Below are positions 1 through 6,257 of a stretch of 27,585 nt of DNA, one piece after another. The stretch lies in the NCBI GenBank assembly GCA_045586785.1, contig JAZNBA010000030.1, positions 1 to 27,585 on the forward strand. Direction: 5' to 3'. Position 1 is the stretch's first letter; each line of letters begins with the position of its first letter. A model generated the notes under the pieces. It was not told where the DNA came from. It ran no database searches and saw only the letters and a program-made list of their open reading frames with translations. The position numbers and the translations under genes were made by a program. The DNA is from UMGS1002 sp045586785 (GTDB lineage Bacteria; Bacillota; Clostridia; Oscillospirales; CAG-272).

Positions 1-100
1 GCCCTCTGCGGAGGGCGACCAACGCGGCGAATGCGTTAGCGCTGTTGGATCAGCGGTCGCTTTTTAAAAAAAGCGACGCAAAAACTTTTTAACAAATGTT
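1..100 (-). repeat. Repeat family B, copy 1 (cut by window edge)
   Basis: Read on the minus strand this is the 5' half of the B element: a run like AAAGTTTTTGCG, then hairpin 1 (GTCGCTTTTT paired with AAAAAGCGAC), hairpin 2 (outer stem CCAAC/GTTGG) and hairpin 3 (GCCCTC-CGCA-GAGGGC). The remaining part would lie left of the window. It follows the A-type palindrome downstream of the lamin-tail-like gene. The bases of hairpin 1 differ from other copies, yet pairing is kept. Confidence 0.75.
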
Positions 101-164
101 GCAATAAAGTTTAATGTTTAATGCTTAGAGAGTTAAACAAACAATTTAATAATATCCCGTTTCC

Positions 165-236
165 TTGTTAAAAAGTTTTGAAGGGGAGTTTGAGGGGGAA
201 CTTTGCAAAGTTCCCCCTCAAGGTATATTATTTAAC
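165..236 (-). repeat. Repeat family A, copy 1: palindromic 3' element
   Basis: Positions 190-221 form a perfect 32-base palindrome with half-site TTGAGGGGGAACTTTG. On the minus strand it is followed by a CTCCCC and AAAACTTTTTA tail. It begins directly after the stop codon of the lamin-tail-like gene and is nearly identical to 18168-18229. It may help transcript ending, but there is no T-run immediately after the stem, so it is not a classical terminator. Confidence 0.7.
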
Positions 237-1573
237 TAGTCTCTTTTCTTGCAAACAACGATTGCTGCGGGAATGAGAGCCGCAACGATGCCAAGCGCTG
301 TGAAGCCGCCGCATCCGCTTTCGGTGTCGGGTACCGTGGTCGTGGGAGTATCGGTGGTGGAAGCCTCGGTAACGGGAGATGCAGTGACCTCCGTCGGTGA
401 TGTCGTTACTTGCTCAGCCGTGGTCTCCTCGGGCTGTGCGGCCGCCGTCAGGACCGTGGTGTAAGGATATGCGATATTTTTGCCCTCGAAGTTTATCTCC
501 AACGAGTAAACACCGTCTGCCTCTGCTCTGAAGGTGTCCATAATGCCGTAAAACTTGCCGTCAATGGTAAGCCCCTTGAAGGCGCCGTACTCTTTTATGC
601 GGGAGGCGTAAATGTCATTTATAAATAATGACTCGCCCGCTTTAAGCTCAAGTCCCATCATAAGGCGCTGTGTGACCGAGAGCGTTCCGGGCGAAGCTTG
701 GGAATACGCACCCACCATCATGCCGCGGCGCAGATCCTTGTAAAGTCCCAGCTCGGTGGCGCCAAGCCCCATAACGTCAACGGCGTATTCATACGTGCAG
801 TTTGCCGCCGAAGGGCAGTTTAAAAAGCCGAAATCCAGCACGCTCCAACCCTTGATAACGTCGTAATCGGCAAATTTTCTTGCCATAACACGAGAAGTAT
901 TTGCAGTTTTATTGATACTTTCATCCTTAAGGCAAATTCCGTAAAGGGCAGAACCTGAATTTTTGACGTTAAAGTTTTTGTCGTGTCCCGCCATTGCCAC
1001 GGAGCTGTTGCCGTCCCAGCAAATGATCTTGGCGTCCTCGGGCATACCCCAGAATGTGCGGAAATCATCTATCTGAAGTCCTTTTCCGTCATTCCAGTTG
1101 GCGTACACCGCTTCGGGATACATGCTCCAAAGCACTACAACCTCACCGGGCGCGACTTCGCACGTCTCGGGATTCATGGGAAGATTTTCTTCGCCGCAAA
1201 ATTTATAGTCGGTGCTCGTCCAGTTTTCGGCTTTATACGAGCCGTCACGCCAGTCGGGGCCTTGAATGGGCGTGTATTCGATGATCTGCGTTTCAAATGT
1301 ACTGCTTGAATGACTGTTTCCGTTATAAAAAATCGCGTAATCGTAAAGATTCAGCGTTTTGCCCGAGTTGTTATATAATTCGAGAAACTCAAAAACGTCC
1401 TGACCGCCGTTATAGCCGCCGACAAAGCTTCCGTTTCCGTTGGTGTCGGGCGATATTTCGGTGATTATCCAGTCGGGCTGTGTTGTGGTGATGCTGCCGT
1501 CAGCCGCCGATACACTTACAGCGCAGGCAGACAGCATAACGGTTATCAATATAAAACAAATAATTTTTTTCAT
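236..1573 (-). CDS. Secreted lamin-tail-domain-like surface protein with C-terminal membrane anchor
   Basis: The 445-aa product has a signal peptide (about residues 1-24, ending SVSAA) and an N-terminal region resembling a lamin tail domain: WIITEI near residue 35, then FEFLELYNNSGKTLNLYDY, then a PGEVVVLW strand. A Thr/Pro-rich stalk follows (about 385-415). The tail is GCGGF, a hydrophobic helix and KKRD. No LPXTG motif is present. The start is supported by GGGAG about 11 bases upstream and a promoter further up. It is a paralogue of the protein at 16795-18156. Lamin tail domains are commonly found on secreted bacterial proteins beside nucleases or adhesins, but no catalytic domain is visible here. 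The molecular role is unknown; a cell-surface location is inferred from the signal peptide and anchor. Confidence 0.85.
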   Translation of the reverse strand: MKKIICFILITVMLSACAVSVSAADGSITTTQPDWIITEISPDTNGNGSFVGGYNGGQDVFEFLELYNNSGKTLNLYDYAIFYNGNSHSSSTFETQIIEYTPIQGPDWRDGSYKAENWTSTDYKFCGEENLPMNPETCEVAPGEVVVLWSMYPEAVYANWNDGKGLQIDDFRTFWGMPEDAKIICWDGNSSVAMAGHDKNFNVKNSGSALYGICLKDESINKTANTSRVMARKFADYDVIKGWSVLDFGFLNCPSAANCTYEYAVDVMGLGATELGLYKDLRRGMMVGAYSQASPGTLSVTQRLMMGLELKAGESLFINDIYASRIKEYGAFKGLTIDGKFYGIMDTFRAEADGVYSLEINFEGKNIAYPYTTVLTAAAQPEETTAEQVTTSPTEVTASPVTEASTTDTPTTTVPDTESGCGGFTALGIVAALIPAAIVVCKKRD

Positions 1574-1605
1574 GTGGTCACACTCCCAATCATTTTAGCA
1601 AGTTA

Positions 1606-1634
1606 ATTTTAACCGAAAATCGCTGATTTGTCAA
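1606..1634 (-). promoter_or_regulatory. Promoter of the lamin-tail-like gene
   Basis: On the minus strand, TTGACA (1629-1634) and TAAAAT (1606-1611) are separated by 17 bases, upstream of the ATG at 1573. It lies back to back with the plus-strand promoter at 1664-1692. Confidence 0.7.
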
Positions 1635-1663
1635 CACCCGAGCCGCTTTTTTAATATTAGCTG

Positions 1664-1692
1664 TTGATTTTGCGAGCGAAATAATGTATAAT
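1664..1692 (+). promoter_or_regulatory. Promoter of the TIM-barrel/nth operon
   Basis: TTGATT (1664-1669) and TATAAT (1687-1692) are 17 bases apart. The -10 box overlaps an in-frame ATG at 1684, so that upstream ATG cannot be the start used from this promoter. Confidence 0.65.
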
Positions 1693-1725
1693 TTAATAAA
1701 CGATTATTTTTACGGAGGACTAAAA

Positions 1726-2637
1726 ATGCAACTCGGAATAATGACAAACGTATACCGCTGGGAGCGTTTGAACGAAAAAAATTCTCCTTATATAAATCAA
1801 GTCCGTGCCTGTGCCGATGCGGGATTTAAGGTTCTTGACCTCAACACCTGCTTTTCCGTTCGTCGTGGGCAAAAGGACGACCTTAATTCTGACGACTGGA
1901 AAGACAAAATAAACGAGATCGGTGAGGAGGCGGCAGTGCGCGGTTTGCGGTTTGCTCAATCTCATGCGCCCTTTAACGGCGATATTTTCGTGCGCGGCAA
2001 GCGTCCCGATGACGAATATATCGAGCATTTCCGCAAAATGAGCCTGCGCTGTGTTGAGGCGGCGGCAATGCTTAACATTCCGTGGGTGGTAGTCCATCCG
2101 CTGACGGATACCATAAACACGGAATACGACAACGAAGTACAGCAAAAGACAAACATAGAGTTTTATTCGGATATGCTGGATAAGGCACGTCAGCTTGGTG
2201 TTGGTATTGCTTTCGAAAATATGTGCGAGCTTAACCGTGAAGTGTGCCGCCGCCGTTACGGCGCGGCAACCGAGGATCTTATCGCGCTTGTGGACACCAT
2301 TGGCAATGACGTTGCAGGTGTCTGCTGGGATTTCGGTCACGCCCGCGAGCTTTACGGAGACCAACCCCGCCAGCTCAGAAAGCTGGGTGCGCGTCTTAAA
2401 GCTACCCACGTTCACGACAACAAGGGCGAGCGTGACTCGCATCTTATCCCATTTGTGGGCGGCAATATAAAGTGGGAGACCATCATGCCCGCACTCAAGG
2501 AGATAGACTACAAGGGTGACTTTATACTTGAAACTCATCAATACATGAAGCAGATACCCGAGGCTTTGCGTCCTGCGGCAAGCAAGTTGATGCTGGAATT
2601 CGGCAATTACTGCATGGACATTTATAATAAAGCATGA
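1726..2637 (+). CDS. Sugar phosphate isomerase/epimerase-like TIM-barrel protein
   Basis: The 303-aa product matches the xylose-isomerase-like TIM-barrel superfamily (AP endonuclease 2 fold). Visible metal-site and strand-end motifs are SHAPFNGD (H80), VVHPLTD (H124), AFENM (E164), CWDFGHA (D202, H205), THVHDN (H228, H230) and LETH (E269). I chose the ATG at 1726 because GGAGG lies 6 bases upstream; a 14-codon longer reading would start inside the promoter -10 box. Its stop overlaps the next start as ATGA, which couples it to endonuclease III. The family acts on keto-sugars, inositols or related compounds, and the substrate cannot be read from the sequence. Cytosolic, as no signal peptide is present. 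A role as an endonuclease IV-type DNA repair enzyme is less likely, because the local motifs are closer to the isomerase branch. Confidence 0.85.
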   Translation: MQLGIMTNVYRWERLNEKNSPYINQVRACADAGFKVLDLNTCFSVRRGQKDDLNSDDWKDKINEIGEEAAVRGLRFAQSHAPFNGDIFVRGKRPDDEYIEHFRKMSLRCVEAAAMLNIPWVVVHPLTDTINTEYDNEVQQKTNIEFYSDMLDKARQLGVGIAFENMCELNREVCRRRYGAATEDLIALVDTIGNDVAGVCWDFGHARELYGDQPRQLRKLGARLKATHVHDNKGERDSHLIPFVGGNIKWETIMPALKEIDYKGDFILETHQYMKQIPEALRPAASKLMLEFGNYCMDIYNKA

Positions 2638-3290
2638 CCGGAGAACAAAAGAAAACAGTAATGGCGCAGGTGGTAGAGCGGCTGAAAAGCGTCTATCCCG
2701 ACTCTGTCTGCGCCCTTGAATACGGCGGTGAGCCGTGGAAATTGCTTGTTATGGGTAGGCTTTCGGCGCAGTGTACCGACGCCCGCGTAAATATTGTCTG
2801 CCTCCAGCTTTTTTCCGAGTTTCCCACGCTGACATCCCTTGCCGATGCCGAGCTTGAGGAGATAGAGCGCATCGTCCGTCCCTGCGGACTTTACCGCACC
2901 AAAGCTGCCAGCATAAAAGCCGCCTGTACGATGTTGCGTGATCAATTCGGCGGTGAGCTGCCGCGAGATATGGATACGCTGCTGACATTTCCCGGTGTTG
3001 GCCGCAAAATAGCAAATCTTTTGCTGGGCGACATTTACGGTATTCCCGGTATCGTCGCGGATACCCACTGCATACGTATTTGCGGCAAGCTGGGTATGTA
3101 CGACGAAAAGCTGTCGGACCCCGTTAAGGTGGAGAAGATTCTGACGGAAATTGTCGAGCCCGGGGAACAGACCGATCTGTGTCACCGACTGGTGCAGTTT
3201 GGGCGCGACACCTGCATCGCGCGCTCGCCCCGTTGCAACGATTGCGTGCTGAGGGATATATGCAGTCACAACAATACAGATCAAGAATAA
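2634..3290 (+). CDS. nth: Endonuclease III (DNA glycosylase/AP lyase)
   Basis: The 218-aa product removes oxidised pyrimidines and nicks abasic sites in base excision repair. The helix-hairpin-helix is FPGVGRKIAN (about 119-128) with the expected catalytic Lys125, followed by VADTH with catalytic Asp143. The C-terminal 4Fe-4S loop is complete: C194-X6-C201-X2-C204-X5-C210. Length is normal for the family. The ATG overlaps the stop of the TIM-barrel gene as ATGA, so translation is coupled. Catalytic residues and cluster ligands are all present and I expect it to be active. Confidence 0.95.
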   Translation: MTGEQKKTVMAQVVERLKSVYPDSVCALEYGGEPWKLLVMGRLSAQCTDARVNIVCLQLFSEFPTLTSLADAELEEIERIVRPCGLYRTKAASIKAACTMLRDQFGGELPRDMDTLLTFPGVGRKIANLLLGDIYGIPGIVADTHCIRICGKLGMYDEKLSDPVKVEKILTEIVEPGEQTDLCHRLVQFGRDTCIARSPRCNDCVLRDICSHNNTDQE

Positions 3291-3297
3291 TTCACAT

Positions 3298-3342
3298 AAA
3301 ATAAGGACTTCACCAAATGTAGGCATTCTTAGCGGAGAAATC
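3298..3342 (+). repeat. Repeat family C, left arm of an inverted pair
   Basis: The block reads AAAATAAGGACTTC, a variable middle, then GCATTCTTAGCGGAGAAAT. The reverse complement of 4434-4478 shares both conserved blocks. It lies immediately after nth and marks the left edge of a 1.2-kb island. Confidence 0.7.
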
Positions 3343-3387
3343 ATAAATCAACTTAATTTATTTGATCCGCAGTAAACAAATAAATAA

Positions 3388-3427
3388 CCCCGACAGATTT
3401 TCAAAGACTGTCGGGGGTGTTTCTTAT
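3388..3427. terminator. Bidirectional terminator between nth and the small membrane protein gene
   Basis: CCCCGACAG (3388-3396) pairs perfectly with CTGTCGGGG (3408-3416) around an 11-base loop. T-rich sequence follows on the plus strand and TTATTTATTT on the minus strand, so it could serve both convergent genes. Confidence 0.75.
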
Positions 3428-3783
3428 TTATCTTCACTTTCATCGTGCGATTTGATTTCATTTTGAGGATCGGACATTTTTTGATTTAAGAGCTCGCCTA
3501 TATTATCTCTCCAATTTCCGTCTTTTGATAATGCATCCTGAAATGCTTGAAAATCAGGGTTGTCACTTTCTTTAAGAAATGCTTGACGAATGCGGAATTG
3601 TTCTATCAAAGAAATAAGAATATCTATCAATAAAAGTGCTAAACCCACATATAGACAAGGCTTGACAAATATTCCTACGATCAATAGTATAATGCAGGGA
3701 ATGAAAAGCCAAAAGAAATGAAACAGTATGTTTGTTATAAATCCGATAATGAATAAGCTTGTCGGATATTTTCGGTTGTTCAT
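3424..3783 (-). CDS. Small hypothetical membrane protein
   Basis: The 119-aa product starts MNNRKYPTSLF. Two hydrophobic stretches cover about residues 9-35 and 41-61, with a Trp/Phe-rich first segment; a charged cytosol-like tail ends KSHDESEDK. I chose the ATG at 3783 because AAAGGAG lies 8 bases upstream; a 7-codon longer reading has that ribosome site inside it. I recognise no family. It sits inside the island bounded by inverted C repeats, next to DUF559 element 1, so it may be cargo or simply the native gene there. Its low G+C compared with neighbours fits recent acquisition. Confidence 0.75.
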   Translation of the reverse strand: MNNRKYPTSLFIIGFITNILFHFFWLFIPCIILLIVGIFVKPCLYVGLALLLIDILISLIEQFRIRQAFLKESDNPDFQAFQDALSKDGNWRDNIGELLNQKMSDPQNEIKSHDESEDK

Positions 3784-3890
3784 AATAAAATCTCCTTTTG
3801 TCATTTAATCTTTTTATCGCAAGTTTCGCCTTTGTATTACAAATGCTTCGGGCAAAGCCCATACCCCTAAAGATGCACGAGCGCGTCCAA

Positions 3891-3937
3891 AGGCTCTCCC
3901 TTTGGGAGAGCTCCCGCGATAGCGGGTGGGAGGGCGG
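3891..3937 (+). repeat. Left structured terminal repeat of DUF559 element 1
   Basis: Outer hairpin: CTCTCCC (3894-3900), loop TTT, GGGAGAG (3904-3910). Inner hairpin: CCCGC (3913-3917), loop GATA, GCGGG (3922-3926). It ends at the nuclease stop codon. Confidence 0.85.
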
Positions 3938-4315
3938 TTACAGCAGGTTTTTGATTCTCTCATTGATTACTTTATCAATCATATAGCAAACACCTTCAAA
4001 ATTATCGTTTACGTCTTTATTAGAAAAACGCAAAACATGAATTCCGTATCTTTCGAGAATTTCAGTTCTTGCCTCATCGTGCGCTTTGCCTTGGTTTGTA
4101 TAATGCTGTGAACCGTCAAGCTCTATTACAAGACGGGCGCTATGACAATAAAAGTCCGCAATAAAATCATCTATGATACGTTGCTTATATATCTTCACCG
4201 GATAATATTGCAAAAAATCATACCATAAATGCTTTTCTTGCCGGGTCATATTACGGCGCAAAATTCTTGCAACATTTAATAATTTATTGTTTTTCTTTAA
4301 TGGTTTTTGCTCCAT
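3938..4315 (-). CDS. DUF559 endonuclease-like protein, element 1
   Basis: The 125-aa product is a stand-alone DUF559 domain, a relative of Vsr-type PD-(D/E)XK nucleases. Candidate catalytic residues are D54 (FIADF) and E65/D67 (VIELDG), with H71 and the C-terminal VLRFSN motif (R96, N99). NMTRQEKHLWYDFL (about 22-35) is shared with the second copy. A function in DNA cutting is expected from the family and has not been shown for this protein. Its ATG lies 3 bases inside the right terminal repeat, and the ribosome site (GGAGAGGG) is part of that repeat. The gene is therefore tightly packed between its repeats. Not near a restriction methylase or a dcm gene, so classic Vsr mismatch repair is unlikely. 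Confidence 0.85.
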   Translation of the reverse strand: MEQKPLKKNNKLLNVARILRRNMTRQEKHLWYDFLQYYPVKIYKQRIIDDFIADFYCHSARLVIELDGSQHYTNQGKAHDEARTEILERYGIHVLRFSNKDVNDNFEGVCYMIDKVINERIKNLL

Positions 4316-4318
4316 TTT

Positions 4319-4364
4319 GCCCTCTCCGTCGGCTTCGCCGCCACCTCTCCCAAAGGGAGAGGCT
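4319..4364 (-). repeat. Right structured terminal repeat of DUF559 element 1
   Basis: Outer hairpin: CCTCTCCC (4344-4351), loop AAA, GGGAGAGG (4355-4362). Inner hairpin: CGGC (4330-4333), loop TTC, GCCG (4337-4340). It is the inverted counterpart of 3891-3937 and also supplies the ribosome site for the nuclease gene. Confidence 0.85.
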
Positions 4365-4390
4365 TTTTCTTAGTCCCATTATAACACAAA

Positions 4391-4418
4391 TCGGCAGAGA
4401 AAACAAGCTCTCTGCCGA
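4391..4418 (-). terminator. Possible terminator of the nitrilase-GDPD gene
   Basis: TCGGCAGAG (4391-4399) pairs with CTCTGCCGA (4410-4418). On the minus strand only a weak T-rich run follows, so efficiency is uncertain. Confidence 0.5.
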
Positions 4419-4433
4419 TGCTTTCGTGCCGCC

Positions 4434-4478
4434 TATTTCTCCGCTAAGAATGCAGAGAGAAGGCGAAGTCCTTATTTT
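4434..4478 (-). repeat. Repeat family C, right arm of an inverted pair
   Basis: This is the inverted partner of 3298-3342. Conserved blocks are ATTTCTCCGCTAAGAATGC and GAAGTCCTTATTTT, separated by a variable centre. It touches the stop codon of the nitrilase-GDPD gene. Confidence 0.7.
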
Positions 4479-6134
4479 TTACTTATTCATATTTTTCTTG
4501 TAGTTTTCAACTACCTGGCAAATACGGTTATAGTCATTGGTCAGAATAACGTCAACGCCCATGTCGAGGAACTTGACAGTTTCCTCGGGGTCATCCGACC
4601 AGAAAACGTTACACATGATATTGTGAGCGTGTGCCTTGTCGCAAAGCTCCTTGGAAAGATAAGGCTTGAGGAACTGAACCTTTTCGCATCCCATAGCGAT
4701 GGCGCGGTCAACTATCGCCCATGATTTCTCGGGAATACGGCTGCCGCCCACACATCTCTTGATGTGAGGAGCAAGACGCTTTGCCTGTTCGAGAACCGCG
4801 TCGTTAGCCATAAAGTAAACGTAATCAGCGCAGTCATACTTATCAATGAGCTTGACGATCTTCATAAAGTTTTCGTCAGTCCAGATGCCGCCATCCTCGG
4901 GAAGCGGCTCTCTTGCCTCGTTGGTCTCGGCAAGGGACTTAACGTGAATATTCATTATAGTGTGGCAAGCTAACTTTTTGAGTATATCCTCAAATTTGAG
5001 CAGGCGCAGACCCTCAAAGTGGGGATCCTTCTTTACGCCGTAGTCAAATTGAAGCAACTCTTCATATGTGTAATCGTAAACCATACCCGTGCCCGTGGAA
5101 ACGCGGTCAAGGTTACGGTCATGCATGGAGACGATCTCGCCGTCCTTGGTGTACCACAAATCGAACTCAATCTCCTCCGCACCCATGGCAACTGCCGCGC
5201 CGAAAGCGGGAAGCGTGTTTTCGGGAGCAACAGTGTTGAAGCCGCGGTGTGAGCAAGTACGGGGGTAGGGCATAAGATCGTCGTTTTTGACGATGGCACT
5301 GCCCGCATGGCGGTATTTGTAAGGACGTCTGCCCTTTTCGATATACTCATAATGCGCCGCATCGGGATTGCCAAAGCCTGCGGGCTTGTAATATTTCTTT
5401 GTAACGTCAATGTCAACGCATTCCATGCCAACTTTGCTGTACATGTTCAGCAGAACGTCGCCGTTGGGAGCGACAACCATACTTGCGCCGCCGATGTCGG
5501 AATTCTCGTCCATGCTGACGGAGGAACGGAGCACGTAAGTGTTGGTGTTATATGCGCAGAAGCGGGTCATAATTTCCAGCGCGGAGTGTGTGTCGGAACG
5601 CTGATGGGAGCAACCGATGATAACGTCAAGGTTCTTGCGTGCCAGATGCGCGAAATTCTCATAGAAATAGAAATCGTAGCAGGTCAAAAATCCGAAACGG
5701 ATACCTTCGATCTCAACAACGGTGGGTTCTTCAAACTCAAAGGAATAGCCGCTGTCCAGCTTTCTGTCGAAAGCCTCGCCGGGGGTCAGGTGCTGCTTAT
5801 AGTATTTTCCAACCACCTCGCCCTGACGGTTGAATGTCCAGGTGGTGTTTCTGTAGCCGGGGATGGAGGTGTCGTTTGCGTTGATGAAAACTATGGCATT
5901 GCAACGCTTTGCGGTTGCGGACGCAAGGTCAAGTATTTTTTTATTATATTTATCAACGCTGATGTCATAAGTCTCGCGGTCACGTGCTTTTGCGGGTACG
6001 TCGCAAGCCTCGGGCAGTACGATAATATCCATGCTCTCGTCGCAAGCGTTAAGAAATTCTACTTCTTGGTTAAAATATTCGTCGGATCGATCCCAATTCA
6101 CGCCGTAGGACGGCTGAATAATACAAACTTTCAT
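4479..6134 (-). CDS. Carbon-nitrogen hydrolase fused to glycerophosphodiester phosphodiesterase
   Basis: The 551-aa product joins two enzymes. Residues 1 to about 280 form a nitrilase-superfamily amidohydrolase with its Glu-Lys-Cys triad: E42 (LPEAC), K113 (YYKQHL) and C152 (LTCYDF). Residues about 293-551 form a GDPD TIM barrel with H296-R-G, ENT (305-307), EIEFD (E323, D325) and H338-D. GDPD enzymes split glycerophosphodiesters into glycerol-3-phosphate and an alcohol; nitrilase relatives hydrolyse amides. A plausible joint role is stepwise breakdown of a phospholipid headgroup or similar metabolite, which is inference. The ATG at 6134 has GGAGAAG just upstream; a 35-codon longer reading has no ribosome site and runs into the promoter. 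No signal peptide, so cytosolic. Confidence 0.9.
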   Translation of the reverse strand: MKVCIIQPSYGVNWDRSDEYFNQEVEFLNACDESMDIIVLPEACDVPAKARDRETYDISVDKYNKKILDLASATAKRCNAIVFINANDTSIPGYRNTTWTFNRQGEVVGKYYKQHLTPGEAFDRKLDSGYSFEFEEPTVVEIEGIRFGFLTCYDFYFYENFAHLARKNLDVIIGCSHQRSDTHSALEIMTRFCAYNTNTYVLRSSVSMDENSDIGGASMVVAPNGDVLLNMYSKVGMECVDIDVTKKYYKPAGFGNPDAAHYEYIEKGRRPYKYRHAGSAIVKNDDLMPYPRTCSHRGFNTVAPENTLPAFGAAVAMGAEEIEFDLWYTKDGEIVSMHDRNLDRVSTGTGMVYDYTYEELLQFDYGVKKDPHFEGLRLLKFEDILKKLACHTIMNIHVKSLAETNEAREPLPEDGGIWTDENFMKIVKLIDKYDCADYVYFMANDAVLEQAKRLAPHIKRCVGGSRIPEKSWAIVDRAIAMGCEKVQFLKPYLSKELCDKAHAHNIMCNVFWSDDPEETVKFLDMGVDVILTNDYNRICQVVENYKKNMNK

Positions 6135-6179
6135 TTTACTTCTCCGTTCTGCCGCATTTGCGGTTATTATGCTATTTGT

Positions 6180-6208
6180 ATTATAACGCGAAACACGGCA
6201 AGTGTCAA
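6180..6208 (-). promoter_or_regulatory. Promoter of the nitrilase-GDPD gene
   Basis: On the minus strand, perfect TTGACA (6203-6208) and TATAAT (6180-6185) are separated by 17 bases, about 45 bases above the start codon. Confidence 0.8.
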
Positions 6209-6215
6209 TGTAGTA

Positions 6216-6248
6216 AAACAGGCTTTGCCTATTTGACAAAGCCTGTTT
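6216..6248 (-). terminator. Terminator after the mannitol-1-phosphate-dehydrogenase-like gene
   Basis: AAACAGGCTTTG (6216-6227) pairs with CAAAGCCTGTTT (6237-6248). On the minus strand the second arm ends in TTTT. It separates this gene from the promoter of the next one. Confidence 0.7.
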
Positions 6249-6257
6249 ATATTGAGC

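Larger units (their letters stand above)
3891..4364. mobile_element. DUF559 element 1 (candidate REPtron-like element)
   Basis: A 474-bp unit contains one nuclease-like ORF framed by inverted terminal repeats. Each end carries an outer hairpin built on CTCTCCC/GGGAGAG and an inner hairpin whose bases differ between ends (CCCGC-GATA-GCGGG at left, CGGC-TTC-GCCG at right). A second unit of the same design but different sequence is at 13807-14311. Mobility is inferred from this architecture. I see no clear target-site duplication. Confidence 0.6.

Noticed and set aside
2622..3344. 240-codon minus-strand open frame opposite nth
   Set aside because: Its start lies in a C repeat and the rest is antisense to a complete endonuclease III.
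3938..4315. Vsr mismatch endonuclease or restriction enzyme role for the DUF559 proteins
   Set aside because: No cytosine methylase or other restriction gene is nearby, and the tight framing by inverted structured repeats fits a selfish element better.
3891..4364. Target-site duplication around the DUF559 elements
   Set aside because: I compared the bases outside both elements and found no convincing direct repeat; short A/T matches near element 2 are within chance.
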